A stretch of DNA of 64,000 nt, taken from the NCBI GenBank assembly GCA_907164885.2, contig OU015495.1, forward strand, positions 3,633,308 through 3,697,307, in the 5' to 3' direction. Origin of the DNA: Dolomedes plantarius (taxonomy: Eukaryota; Arthropoda; Arachnida; Araneae; Dolomedidae). A program made the translations under genes and the position numbers. Every line of letters begins with the position of its first letter. Within the stretch, counting starts at the first letter, position 1. Shown one piece after another: positions 10,710 to 21,218 of the stretch. A model generated the notes under the pieces. That model was not told where the DNA came from, ran no database searches, and was given only the letters and a program-made list of their open reading frames with translations.

Positions 10710-12180
10710 AGGATAGACCCTTAGTCAACTCCTGGTTTACTTACCGCTTAAATCTAGACACCTTATATCAAAAAATTGACCAGACACATAAATCCGCCTA
10801 CAAACCGACAGAGTCAGAAAAAACCTATAGGGTTAGAAAAGCGACTAAGTTAACTCCTGATGCGGAAAAAGCGATTGAGGAAATAACCCTCCTACAAATT
10901 AATCTTCATAGCTGCAAGTTAGGAACAATACAGACCAGACAATTCCTAGTGGAAATAATATCCATATAGCCTTTCTACAAGACGCAGACTTGGTATTTAC
11001 TTGTGCACACCAACGGCGACGAAAATCATGTATCTTCGTTGTTGCGCATGCGTATTACAAACAAATTTTCACCCCCCCGGTTCGTCCCCGTCTCTGGTCT
11101 CTGCGGTTTCAAGTGGGAAAAAGTTCAACTTTTGTCTCTGCCGCCATGCTCGACAGCCAATCAGAATAGAAAGAGAAGATTATGCGCATGCGCAAATAAA
11201 TTGCTTCTTCTCCCCATCTCCTAGCGGTGTGAAGGCTTTTATGATAGCCACAGAGACATGTGGCAAAATGTGTCTGTCTTTCGTTGCTGTCGTAGTTGGT
11301 GTGGAGTAAGCATTAGATAGAAAAACCTAAAATGCAAGAGGCTCCAGTTCCGCTTCGAAAACGTTCTCCTCAATAGGTCAGGCAGTCTCAGCTATTGCAA
11401 CAAACTGAGGTTCCAAAACGATCTTTCTCTCTACAGGCCCCAATCATGTAGCCATTTACACCAAGAACCCTTCTCTTAAACTAAACCTAATCAGTTTGTA
11501 CAATGGGCCAAATGCAGTTTTAACTACATCCAGAATGAAGTAAATAAAACACTAACAAAGGCATCTGGTGAAGTAATACACTGTGTTGACCTTAATGCCA
11601 ATTCTACGGTATTGAGCTAAGATACAGCAAACTGAAGAGTAGAATATCTTTTAACAGTCGTGTTAGCCAGCGGCTTTTCCACATTCAATAATCTAAATTC
11701 CAATCCAACTCGTCACTCGACTGATAATAAAAAAAAAGCTGACCACAGTTAAATCCAGCAAAAAGTCAAGTAGCCACAGAAATAACGAACGTCCGTTTTG
11801 GGGCAAGAAAAGCTATGGGACCACGCATATATAACTTAAATTCGATGACAAATCTATCAGAGACACCCGATAGCGACCAATTATGGGAACCATGAACGGT
11901 TTACCAAAGAAGTATTAGAACTTATTAAAACATAGAATAAACTACAGTAAAAAAGTCTAGCTAGACTCATGAACAATGAACTTCCTAACAATAACAGCAA
12001 GATGAAATTATAAGCTAAAAAAGAATGCAGAAAAAAACAACCTATTTGGTAGACCCCTCCACCTTGCGATCCCAGCGAAACAGTGCAAGATGTCAGGCGA
12101 AAAGTGAAAATACGTAACGGAATATGGGTATTTTTCTCCCGTTTGTAGAAAATTAATAAAGAGACACATGCAATTCTGCC
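10710..12180 (+). pseudogene. Decayed non-LTR retrotransposon (R1/I-like), endonuclease region
   Basis: At about 10890-10985 the translation LQINLHSCKLGTIQTRQ resembles the QINLHHCKAAT start of the apurinic-type endonuclease in R1/I-clade LINEs. After an insertion at 10997-11309 the similarity in tone resumes, with an LNLISLYNGPN-like segment at about 11480-11510 and a VDLNANS-like segment (GVDLNANSTVLS with changes) near 11590-11610, which fits the endonuclease core. Many stops and frameshifts occur. The right boundary is uncertain, and only the N-terminal motif is reasonably specific. Confidence 0.45.
10997..11309. mobile_element. Small inverted-repeat element with NRF-1-like palindrome
   Basis: Ends match as imperfect inverted repeats: TTACT...CACACCAAC...ACGAAA at the left and its complement at the right. 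The interior is much more GC-rich than its surroundings and holds TGCGCATGCGCA (about 11181-11192) and a CCAAT box in AGCCAATCAG (about 11155). It interrupts the LINE relic. Open frames through it are not recognisable proteins. No target duplication is clear, so a captured promoter fragment is an alternative. Confidence 0.45.
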
Positions 12181-12250
12181 GAAATTCAATACTATATATA
12201 TATACATATTTTTAAATAAATAAATAAATAAATAAATATATATATATATA
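12180..12250. repeat. Compound (AAAT)n/(AT)n microsatellite
   Basis: AAAT units pass into AT repeats directly against the left end of the mariner element; a matching AT run and TTTA units follow its right end (12879-12925). The element probably entered a pre-existing AT microsatellite. Confidence 0.7.
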
Positions 12251-12876
12251 CCGGGTGTCCCAAGAATGACCGACGATTTGAAAAATCAATTAAAGAAAAA
12301 CGGATGGTGATAGAAATGCACGGTTTGCTGCATTCTGCTTAGGTAACCAGGGAATTTATTCTCACCAATTTTCAAAATTAGTTACAAAGTTCGCCAACAG
12401 ATGGCGCTGCTGACTGGGAAAAACTATAAACAATGTTTTCAAAGCAAGAAGCATACGCAAAGGGACATGGATTGGCCTCTCTATTCGCCAGATTTGACGC
12501 CATGCGATTTTTTTCTTTGAGGGTACTTGAAAGACCAGGTGTATCGTCACAGTCCACAAACTGTAGATGAACTGGAACAATACAACTCTGCTGCTTGTCA
12601 GAACATTCAAACTGAAATGTTTGCACGGGCGTCTACGAATTTTGACCTCAGACTGCGCCACGTTGTTGCTGCAAATGGTGGTTATTTTGAAAACATTGTT
12701 TTGTAGTTTTCGCAGTAAGCAACGCCATCTTTTGACGAACTTTGTAACTAATTTTGAAAATTGGTGAGAATAAATTCCCTGGTTACCTAAGCAGAATGCA
12801 GCAAACCGTACATTTCTATCGCTTTTCGTTTTTCTTTAATTGATTTTTCAAATCGTCGGTCATTTTTGGGACACTC

Positions 12877-12878
<2 letters not shown>
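12251..12878 (+). mobile_element. Mariner-like deletion derivative with about 190-bp terminal repeats
   Basis: The left end starts CCGGGTGTCCCAAGAATGAC and the right end is its near-complement (CCGAGTGTCCCAAAAATGAC on the other strand). The two arms, about 12251-12442 and 12687-12878, stay alignable for about 190 bp at roughly 90% identity. Both ends sit in TA repeats. Between them is a short transposase tail. Confidence 0.85.
12451..12706 (+). pseudogene. Mariner-type transposase C-terminal fragment
   Basis: The frame reads DWPLYSPDLTPCDFFL, a stop, then GYLKDQVYRHSPQTVDELEQ and ends NGGYFENIVL with TAG at 12704. This is the usual C-terminal block of a mariner-related transposase in arthropods, with the third acidic residue in PCDFF. 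The stop replaces the tryptophan expected before GYLK (TGG to TGA). The last codons lie inside the right terminal repeat. Everything N-terminal, including the DNA-binding domain and two catalytic aspartates, is missing. Confidence 0.85.
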
Positions 12879-12915
<37 letters not shown>

Positions 12916-12925
12916 TTATTTATTC

Positions 12926-14353
12926 AATATATTATTTCATCCTTTTATCCATCCTGATATATATAAATTTGTGAGGTTTGTTATTCTAATGTAAACAATA
13001 CGCGCGGGGATTCTTTTAATCATCTGCTTCCGAACAGCGCTAAGTTGTTTTGGGTTGTTTACTCTTGAAGAAAGTCAAAAATAATCCCGATTTATTTCCG
13101 AAAAAAAAACCTGAAAGAAATTAAAACTGAAATTGATAACCAACGCGAAAATTTCTTTTGTAAGCACTCCTTGAGTAAAATACGATCGAGAATGGAGGAA
13201 ATTTTTATATAACGTAAACTTGGGGGAATTTAAAGGAAAGTTAAAAAGTATTTTTTGGGTCGAAACAACTCATGAAAATAATTTTTGTTTTCATAGAGAG
13301 CCTGATATTAAATTTTGGGCATGGCATTTTAAGATCATGAGTTCCCGATATATAAATGAAAACTGGGATATTATTTTCCTATATATATATTAAAATATAA
13401 TCCATTCTTTGCCTGGAAAATTCAATTTTCTCGACCTCCACTAGCAAACAAAGGAAGGAATTTAATATTTTGCAAAATATATATTTATATATAGATGGGA
13501 GATTTTTTTCTATTCCATACATACAATATGAGCGGGGATATTTTGTTTTAAATATTTTTCCGAACTATTCACGATTGTTCAGGACTGTACACTTGGTGAT
13601 GACAGGTGAAAATAATTCTGGTTTTGTATAAAAAAAACCTGAAATAAACCAGTTACAGTCAATTATCATCGCAATTTTTTTCAGACTTGATCAAGAGAAT
13701 AATGATTAGAAATTTTAAAATAATATAGGCTTTTTCCCTTTATTATAGATGTGATAGATTTATTTAGCAGATATCGGTTTTAACGATCGCTATTAAAATC
13801 ATACATTTTGGAACTTCTTTTTACGTTTTAGTATGCTACTTTTCAGAATAAGAGTTCTGTTTTCAATAATTTTTTTTTCGTGTGCTTGCTTTTCAGATGG
13901 ATTACTAATCGAAATTTTTACGAACATACGTAGATTTAGTAAATATTTAATATTAACCAAAGCATTGAATTCGAATACAAATAATGGTAACATATTATTT
14001 ATTCTTAAAATCTTGAATAAATTCTACAGCCTTGAACTAGCAATTGATTTGCTAAAATAAATAAATAAATAAATAAATGCAGTTATTCTAAAAATCAGTT
14101 TTTATAACATCAGTTAGTTCTTTAATTGTCAACGATATCCGTAATATGGCTTTAGTCAGAATGTGGTATTTAACTGATTACGCTGTTATACGAAATTGAG
14201 ACATGGAAGTCTGAGTTTATGATGCTGCCATCTATTATGAGAAGGAAAAACTATTTTAATAGAAACTTGTCCCGTATCAATTCCAAAAATTTCAAATAGG
14301 AAAAGTATATATAAATCATGAAATTGATAGTTATATATGAGTAATAGCACGGG

Positions 14354-14355
<2 letters not shown>
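12926..14355. other. Unassigned AT-rich sequence
   Basis: No genes or repeat boundaries recognised; an AAAT tandem (about 14057-14078) is present. Open frames are short and compositionally driven. Confidence 0.35.

Positions 14356-14445
<90 letters not shown>
14356..14445. repeat. (AT)45 microsatellite
   Basis: Ninety bases of uninterrupted AT repeat. Apparent Ile-Tyr open frames on both strands are products of the repeat. Confidence 0.97.
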
Positions 14446-14447
<2 letters not shown>

Positions 14448-15110
14448 TTACTATCTATATTACTTCTCATTCATAGTAATATTATAATCACATATTGTTG
14501 TAATATATATACTTTGAAAGTAATGTGCAACCAAATATTTCATTAATATTGTATATTTTCACATTGTAGGTTTTCCCGAAGTTAATTGTATTTTTGTTAT
14601 AGAGCACACTGATTCATTGTACTTTGGTGTGAATAAATTCCGCCAAGCCACATGCGGAAGTTTCTAAAACCCTGAAAATGCAAAATATGGGCCTGGAAAA
14701 GGATCTTAATCATTTTATATTTAAATACTAATATCATGCTAAGAAGTTAGTATTTAAACAAATTATGAAAAGATCAGTAAGTTATCTTGTATATTTCTCA
14801 TATTTCATATCTCCGGACACGAAGAGGGGCATTCCTCTGAATAATAACTCATATTTTAAACCCGAGACATCATAATTTAATGACTCAAGTATCAAATTTA
14901 AGCACGGAACTAATTAAATAGTTATTTTTCTGATATATTCATACATTAATTACAAGAACTGGTATATTTTTCTCACACTTTTGGGGGTAGATGCCCTAAC
15001 ACTGATTGCCTTGAATAAAAGGTATCAATTTCTTTGTTTGCCGTCGAAAACTAATTAAAGTATTGAGAGACAGCATATTAAGGAAAGTAAATAAAGCTAA
15101 TATTTATATA
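14446..15110. other. Unassigned AT-rich sequence
   Basis: Nothing recognised between the microsatellite and the Tigger element. Confidence 0.35.
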
Positions 15111-15234
15111 CAGTTGAACCCCTTTATAGCGAACTCACGGATATGACGAACGAAAATTTTTGTCCCGCCGTTTTCCTATCCTATTTAATGCTAATTTATC
15201 CTTTTACTAGTTGGTACCCGTCAAAACATGACGG

Positions 15235-15776
15235 TGTAATGACTTGACGGTCCCTACGGGTAAATTCCAAGGGACACCCGTCTTTGTCATCTAAGGTGTT
15301 TTATCAGTGCCGAAAGGTGACCTTCCGTTTAGTTACACAAAGCCGTGTCGTAGTGACTCTTCGATACACTTCAAGAAAGGAACCTCTTTTGAAACGATTC
15401 CCTAGTTGACAATGGAGTCCAGATGAAAGGCTAGTGTCGGCTGGTCAGACGCTTGAAGGAACAAAGCGGCAAGCGGTAACTTATAAGGAACCACCCAAAG
15501 AGGGGCGAGGATATATATTCGCCACCTTGATGTAAATGGGGGCAGATGACCCTTTTGTTTACAGGTGTGAACAACCTCCATCGTCGGACGTGTGCCAGAG
15601 AAGGAGAGCCTGCAATGTTCCATCATGGTATCCTGAACCCCGCGAAAATAGCCTCAGATAGTGCTTATTTTTTTTTTGTAATTATTGTATAAAGCCTATA
15701 TTTAATCGGGATGCAAATAAAGTATTTTTGTAAATATTAAAGGCTGTCAGTCTTAGTTTTAGGCGAAGTCCTTACA
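15235..15776 (+). repeat. 5' LTR
   Basis: Begins TGTAATGACTTGACGG and ends GTCCTTACA (TG...CA). A TATAAAG at 15688-15694 and AATAAA at 15716-15721 are candidate core-promoter and polyadenylation motifs, although they are unusually close together; another TATATAT lies near 15511. Confidence 0.93.
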
Positions 15777-15789
15777 GACTGTTATTAAC

Positions 15790-15801
15790 TGGTGTCAGAA
15801 G
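15790..15801 (+). other. Primer-binding site
   Basis: TGGTGTCAGAAG starts 13 bases after the 5' LTR. TGG is complementary to the CCA tail of a tRNA, and this motif is common in gypsy-group elements of arthropods. I did not identify the tRNA. Confidence 0.6.
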
Positions 15802-15929
15802 AGTCATAGGATATCAGTGATGAACGAAAGGATTACAGGTAGGCCGATTCTTTTTATCAGATTCTGGCTTTGATTTAAAAACTAAATAATGGTTTTGTAT
15901 AAATGCAATAAGTAAAAATTATTTTATTG

Positions 15930-16593
15930 TTTTTTTAAATGGTATATTTATAAGTAGCCATTTAGAGTTCGCATTAAGAACTAATATTTTAGAAATTTTG
16001 ATGAATTAAATCAATTTCTGTGTTTTTTTTAAATGGTATATTCATAAGTAGCCATTTAGAGTTCGCATTAAGAACTAATATTTTAGAAATTTTGATGAAT
16101 TAAATCAATTTCTGTGTTTTTTTAAATGGTATATGTACAAGTTAGCCATTTAGAGTTCGTATTAAGAACTGATATTTTATTTTAGAAATTTTGATGAATT
16201 AAATCAATTTCTGTGAGTTTTTTAGATGGTATAGGTACAAGTTAACCATTTAGTGTTCGTATTAAGAACTGATATTTTAGAAATTTTGATGAATTAAATC
16301 AATTTCTGTGTTTTTTAGATGGTATATGTATAAATAGCCATTTAGAGTTCGTATTAAGAACTGATATTTTATATTAGAAATTTGGATGATTTAAATCAAT
16401 TTCTGTGTTTTAATGGTGTATGAGTTAACCATTTGAAGTTCTAAGTAGGAACTATTGTTTTAGGAATTGTGATAAGTAAAACCAATTTCTGTGTGTTTTT
16501 ATGGTATATGAATGAGTAACCAGTTAGTGTTCAAGTAAAGAACCAATTTTTGTTTGTTAGGAATTGCAATAAGTTTAGCCAATTTCTGTGTTT
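15930..16593 (+). repeat. Seven tandem units of 86-100 bp in the LTR-element leader
   Basis: Each unit carries a T-run, ATGGTATAT, a short inverted repeat of the AGTTC...GAACT type, and GAAATTTTGATGAATTAAAT with AATTTCTGTG. Units 1 and 2 are nearly identical and the last two, nearest the coding frame, are the most diverged. The block lies between primer site and start codon, where packaging or translation signals usually lie. Confidence 0.9.
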
Positions 16594-17039
16594 TGTTAAT
16601 TGCAAATACTGTATGTTTTTCTCTATTTTTAAAGAAAGTGAATTTTTTTTGCAGTGTTTATTTAGTATTTTTTTTCTTTTAATAGTAACAGATATATTTA
16701 AGTTTCTTATGCTTTGATATTAACAGTGATAATTTAGTATTTGTGTATTACTGTGTGAGAAATCTATATAGAGCATTGATTAATTTGAGAATTCTGTTTA
16801 TGTGTATTCTGTGTAAGAGTTCGGTATTTTGATTTGATAGGTATTGAGTAAATTGTGAATGTTTATATTGTGCGGTGCTAGTTTGGTGTTCATAAGGGCT
16901 AAAATTATAGTTCGGTCTAAAATTGATCAGTTTTGAACTTGTTAGTTCCGGTTAGGACACATACCGTAGGAAGGTATTGCTAGTAGCTGAGGAAAACTTT
17001 ATTGGTTATCATACAGTTAGATACCCTAAAGTTAGAAAA

Positions 17040-19166
17040 ATGTCCTTTTTAAATAAGGGTAAGAAAGGGGACCTTTTAGAACTTTTAGAAGAGTTAGGAG
17101 GACTAGCTGACGATACGCTTAAGATTTTCGAAATTAAGAAGATCATTACAGAAAACGAAAATTACGTCGAAGAAGACGCTAGACTCGCACTAGAGCGTAT
17201 TATTGAAGATAGAAAGGAACGTGAAGAGAGACTTCGCCAAGAAGAAGCGAAACGAGAAGAGAGACTTCGCCAAGAAGAAGCGAAACGAGAAGAGAGAGAG
17301 AGAGAAAGAGAAGCGAAACGAGAAGAGAGAGAGAGAGAAAGAGAAGACAAAATTCGTCAAGACCAACTTACTCTCGAAATAAGGAGACTGGAGTTAGGAA
17401 TTAATGGAGACAATAGAGCCCGAAATGGGAGGGACAGAGATGCAGACGCAACTCAGAACATTCAGCTCCTTAAAACCATGCAGAAATTTGACGAGAAACG
17501 GGACGAAATGGGCCTGTATCTAATTAATTTTGAGAGAAGAGCAGAGATGGCGGGAGTCCCTAAACAAGATTGGGTGCCATATTTGTTAGGGGTACTAACC
17601 CCAGAAATTTCCAACATGATGGCCAGAGAATCGCCAGAACAGGCAAAAGATTATGACTACGTAAAAGAGATGATTCTCCAGAGATTTAGGATGAATACAG
17701 AAAAATTAAAACAACTGTTTTATCGCCATCCTAAACTCGCAGATAAGTCATGGAGGAATTATGCCCATGAGCTTAGTGGCTATTATGATGAATGGATAGC
17801 AGATTTAGAAATCACTACATTTAAGAAACTGAGAGACCTACACATAACGGAACAGATGAAGAGACGGGTACCTGCCGATATAAAAGATCATTTTTTGGAG
17901 CAGTGGATGCAGATTAATACTCCTTTAGAATTAGCGGAAAAAATAGATAAGTATGAAAGCTTGCAAGACAGTTTACGAACAAGAGAATTCCCAAAGGATC
18001 AGAAGTCCACAGATAAAATTAATAAGACATTTAAAAATAATCATAAATTTAAGGAAGAGAAGAAAGAAAAAAAAGATGTGGAAAAAGAAGCTTCTAGTGG
18101 ACAAAACAAGGAAAGAATTTTTGAGAAAAGAAAACAGCTCCGTTGCTACGAGTGTGGTTCTTATGACCATCTGCGACCACAGTGTCCTAAACTTAAAGAG
18201 ACGGAAATTATCGCGGCAACAGAAACTAGTGGAGGAGACTCGAGTGGCGTGATGACTCCATATATCAGTCAGGGAGTCGTTAATGGAAAATCTACGTCTA
18301 TTCTGAGAGACACAGGAGCGAGCATTGATCTGATTTCTAAAAATTTGGTACAACCCCATATGTACACAGGAGAGCACGTTTATGTCAGTGCACCTGTGTT
18401 AGATTCATCCGTTTGCTTACCTATAGCAGAGGTCGATTTAAAATGTGAATGGGGCCACACCAGAACTAGAGCAGCTGTCAGCAATACGGAATTCGAGCAG
18501 AAACACTATTTGTTAGGAAATAAAACGGCAGCCTTGCTTGAGAAGATCAACAGGAATGTTGAAGTTCCGGTGGAAAATACTGTGCAAACTCGGGCCGAAA
18601 AACTAAAATTTGATAGAGAAAGACTAGACACGGGAGATGAAAAAACGAAAATAGAGCAAGTGATCCCCGGAGCAGAAGCGGTAGAAGAAATCCCTGCTGA
18701 AGAGAGCGCGACTATCTTGTCTCTCCAGGAGAAACGAATAATTACTCCCGACTTATTAAAGACTTCACCCGAAGAATTTAGAGTTGCACAAGGTGAGGAC
18801 GAAGAATTGAAAGTAATTTTTGATAGGGCGAAAAAGAAGACGCCCGAAGAAAATAAGTACGTGGTGGTAAACGAGATGTTATTTTACCAGAAAAAAAATA
18901 ACGATGGAACCACTAGAAAACTGCTTATTGTGCCTCGAAAGTATCGAGAGAAATTAAAAAGACTCTGCCACGAACAAACTAATGTTCATTTAGGCGTTGC
19001 TAAGATGAAAGACTCATTAACTCAGTATTTTTACTGGCCATATTGTCACTTAGATATAAATGATTACGTGTCGGCTTGTGACAAATGTCAAAATGGGAAA
19101 TGCCCTAATGTTAAGAATTATAAGAAACGTCTTAACACTGTTAATTCCCGCCGAACACCAGGCTAA
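17040..19166 (+). CDS. Gag-protease-integrase zinc finger polyprotein, internally deleted
   Basis: Uninterrupted 708-residue frame. The ATG at 17040 (context AAAAATGT) starts MSFLNKGKKGDLLELLEELG. Residues 62-105 are four 11-residue repeats of EERLRQEEAKR type, a charged coiled coil. Residues about 140-310 match the SCAN-like capsid of arthropod gypsy elements (GLYLINFERRAE, PYLLGVLTPEI, EMILQRFRM, ITEQMKRRVPADIKDHF, LELAEKIDKYES). A CCHC knuckle (CX2CX4HX4C) starts at residue 369. DTGAS at 424-428 is the aspartic protease active site. The C-terminus is the HHCC zinc domain of integrase (H644, H650, C680, C683), after which a stop follows at once. RT, RNase H and the DDE core are absent although the frame remains open across the junction. 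Confidence 0.92.
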   Translation: MSFLNKGKKGDLLELLEELGGLADDTLKIFEIKKIITENENYVEEDARLALERIIEDRKEREERLRQEEAKREERLRQEEAKREEREREREAKREEREREREDKIRQDQLTLEIRRLELGINGDNRARNGRDRDADATQNIQLLKTMQKFDEKRDEMGLYLINFERRAEMAGVPKQDWVPYLLGVLTPEISNMMARESPEQAKDYDYVKEMILQRFRMNTEKLKQLFYRHPKLADKSWRNYAHELSGYYDEWIADLEITTFKKLRDLHITEQMKRRVPADIKDHFLEQWMQINTPLELAEKIDKYESLQDSLRTREFPKDQKSTDKINKTFKNNHKFKEEKKEKKDVEKEASSGQNKERIFEKRKQLRCYECGSYDHLRPQCPKLKETEIIAATETSGGDSSGVMTPYISQGVVNGKSTSILRDTGASIDLISKNLVQPHMYTGEHVYVSAPVLDSSVCLPIAEVDLKCEWGHTRTRAAVSNTEFEQKHYLLGNKTAALLEKINRNVEVPVENTVQTRAEKLKFDRERLDTGDEKTKIEQVIPGAEAVEEIPAEESATILSLQEKRIITPDLLKTSPEEFRVAQGEDEELKVIFDRAKKKTPEENKYVVVNEMLFYQKKNNDGTTRKLLIVPRKYREKLKRLCHEQTNVHLGVAKMKDSLTQYFYWPYCHLDINDYVSACDKCQNGKCPNVKNYKKRLNTVNSRRTPG
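17223..17354 (+). repeat. 33-bp in-frame tandem repeat, four units
   Basis: Units 1 and 2 are identical; unit 3 differs in its middle by GA runs and unit 4 also at its end. Encodes the coiled-coil repeats of the gag frame. Likely to vary in number between copies. Confidence 0.9.
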
Positions 19167-20654
19167 GCCGAAGTTTAGTCCTAAAAGTTTAAATGTATAT
19201 TATAAGTATGTTGATTAATTGTAGTTTCAGTGTAAAAATGTGACCAGAAATTAATGTGTATTCGTTTGAGTAATGTTTTTTTATGAATTGTAACATGTAA
19301 TTGTTTGTAAATTTGAACGACTCGACCATAGAAGTTGAGTTTTGCTTTAAAGGAAAATTCAGGTGAAATTCCTTTGACGTTATCATAATATAACGGTTTT
19401 GTAGTGGCAAACGCCATATGACGGTTTTATGTATGCCGTGTTAGAATGCCTCAGATAGGTTTTAATTAATGTTCAATTGTAACATTTTATGTTCTGTTTT
19501 GTTTGTTGCATAAGCCAGTAGAATGCCTCAGAAAGGTATGGGCTAACTTTTAAATGCAGATGTGTATGTTTTTGTGTATACCTAAGAAGGTAGTAATTGG
19601 AGTCAAAATGCACTCCGTACGGTGTTTGAATACCGCAATTGAATGATTTATTGTGAAATCGATAAGTTTTGTCTGAAGGGTTGTTACGACAACAGATAAA
19701 TGTAAGTGTTGTCAAAGAAACAAAGTGATTAACAGGAATGTGAAGTTTGTGAGTTTTTTTTTGATAAGGAATGAGCCAATGAGCTATTTTGTTATAATTT
19801 TATATCAGTCAGTACTGAAAAAAATTAGACCCTAAATCGATTGTGAATCCTATAGTAGGATAAAATGAATATTTAAATTTAGGTCACTGATGACTGTCCA
19901 CTTAAATGGAAAAGTTTGGATCACAGGTAATCGTGAACGAATTAAGTTCCCTGATCCAGGATCTACGGAATGCCGAGTATTAAATTGTTTTTATGACGAT
20001 AAGTGTTAAATGTATTAAAAGATAAGTAAGAAATTTAAATTTTTCATGTGTATTAGTAACCGTGATGATATGTTCTGTATGAAGTTTAGGTATCCATTTT
20101 GTATTTGTGTTTAATTTTATTTGTGTAAAGTTGTTTCATTATAACTGTGTTTAATATCAATTTGAGAATTTATTTGTGTCATGTGATCACAATTAAGGTA
20201 AATTATGGGATCCCAGTTGAGTGATTTACTAGTTATAATGTTTTTTATGTAGTGTCATGTGTACGTACTAGTGTTCTATGAATTTAAATTTTTTTTGATA
20301 TGACATGTATTAGTATACGAATTTATTTAAATTTTTTTGCCATGACTTGTTATATTATTGTGTAATTTTTATAATTTCTTTGCTACGGCATGTTCTCTTA
20401 TTAGAGATTTTAAAGTGCGTAAATTTTAATTATAAATTCCTTTTGATGTGCTTTTAAAATGATACTTTGAAGTACAGTTAAAAATTTTCTTTCATGAAGG
20501 TAAAGCCAGAGTTTGATCAAAATTAACGGTCTACTCGTAATGTCAATTGGGTGTGCATTTGCCTTCGGGAAAAGTTTTATAATTGAAATTGTCCTGAGAA
20601 GGACCATGTTTTGTTCTGTTTTTTGCAGGTGAAAATTTCTGCAGAAAAACATCT
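19167..20654 (+). other. Non-coding tail of the LTR element
   Basis: About 1.5 kb, T- and A-rich, between the stop codon and the polypurine tract, with no recognisable RT, RNase H or envelope sequence in any frame. GAATGCCTCAGATAGGTTTT (19446) and GAATGCCTCAGAAAGGTATG (19520) form a direct repeat pair. Confidence 0.7.
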
Positions 20655-20668
20655 AGGGAGGGGAAGAA
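20655..20668 (+). other. Polypurine tract
   Basis: AGGGAGGGGAAGAA lies eight bases before the 3' LTR, the expected place for the plus-strand primer. Confidence 0.75.
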
Positions 20669-20676
20669 TTATAGAC

Positions 20677-21218
20677 TGTAATGACTTGACGGTCCCTACG
20701 GGTAAATTCCAAGGGACACCCGTCTTTGTCATCTAAGGTGTTTTATCAGTGCCGAAAGGTGACCTTCCGTTTAGTTACACAAAGCCGTGTCGTAGTGACT
20801 CTTCGATACACTTCAAGAAAGGAACCTCTTTTGAAACGATTCCCTAGTTGACAATGGAGTCCAGATGAAAGGCTAGTGTCGGCTGGTCAGACGCTTGAAG
20901 GAACAAAGCGGCAAGCGGTAACTTATAAGGAACCACCCAAAGAGGGGCGAGGATATATATTCGCCACCTTGATGTAAATGGGGGCAGATGACCCTTTTTT
21001 TTACAGGTGTGAACAACCTCCATCGTCGGACGTGTGCCAGAGAAGGAGAGCCTGCAATGTTCCATCATGGTATCCTGAACCCCGCGAAAATAGCCTCAGA
21101 TAGTGCTTATTTTTTTTTTGTAATTATTGTATAAAGCCTATATTTAATCGGGATGCAAATAAAGCATTTTTGTAAATATTAAAGGCTGTCAGTCTTAGTT
21201 TTAGGCGAAGTCCTTACA
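20677..21218 (+). repeat. 3' LTR
   Basis: Same length as the 5' LTR and about 99.6% identical. Begins TGTAATGACTTGACGG, ends GTCCTTACA. Confidence 0.93.

Larger units (their letters stand above)
15235..21218 (+). mobile_element. Young Ty3/gypsy-type LTR retrotransposon lacking RT
   Basis: Two 542-bp LTRs flank a 4.9-kb interior; the duplication ACGG is present on both sides (15231-15234, 21219-21222). Order: LTR, primer site, tandem-repeat leader, one long frame, 1.5-kb non-coding tail, polypurine tract, LTR. The LTRs differ at about two positions (a G/T near 15558 and a T/C near 15723 in left-LTR coordinates). The interior lacks reverse transcriptase, RNase H and the integrase core, so the element must have been copied by proteins supplied in trans, or lost them immediately before or after insertion. 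Confidence 0.93.

Noticed and set aside
11001..11309. 102-codon plus-strand frame as a host gene
   Set aside because: It coincides with a short inverted-repeat insertion in a LINE relic, has two overlapping frames of similar length and no recognisable domain.
14186..14546. Open frames rich in Ile-Tyr on both strands
   Set aside because: They are translations of the (AT)45 microsatellite.
15402..15626. 74-codon minus-strand frame, repeated at 20844-21068
   Set aside because: It lies inside both LTRs and is conserved only because the LTRs are nearly identical; no domain and no start context.
17953..18377. Overlapping frames on both strands inside the gag region
   Set aside because: Shadows of the 708-residue gag-PR frame, which has the zinc knuckle and protease motifs.
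15235..21218. Interpretation as an endogenous retrovirus
   Set aside because: No envelope frame is visible and the gag type, knuckle and primer site fit ordinary gypsy-group retrotransposons.
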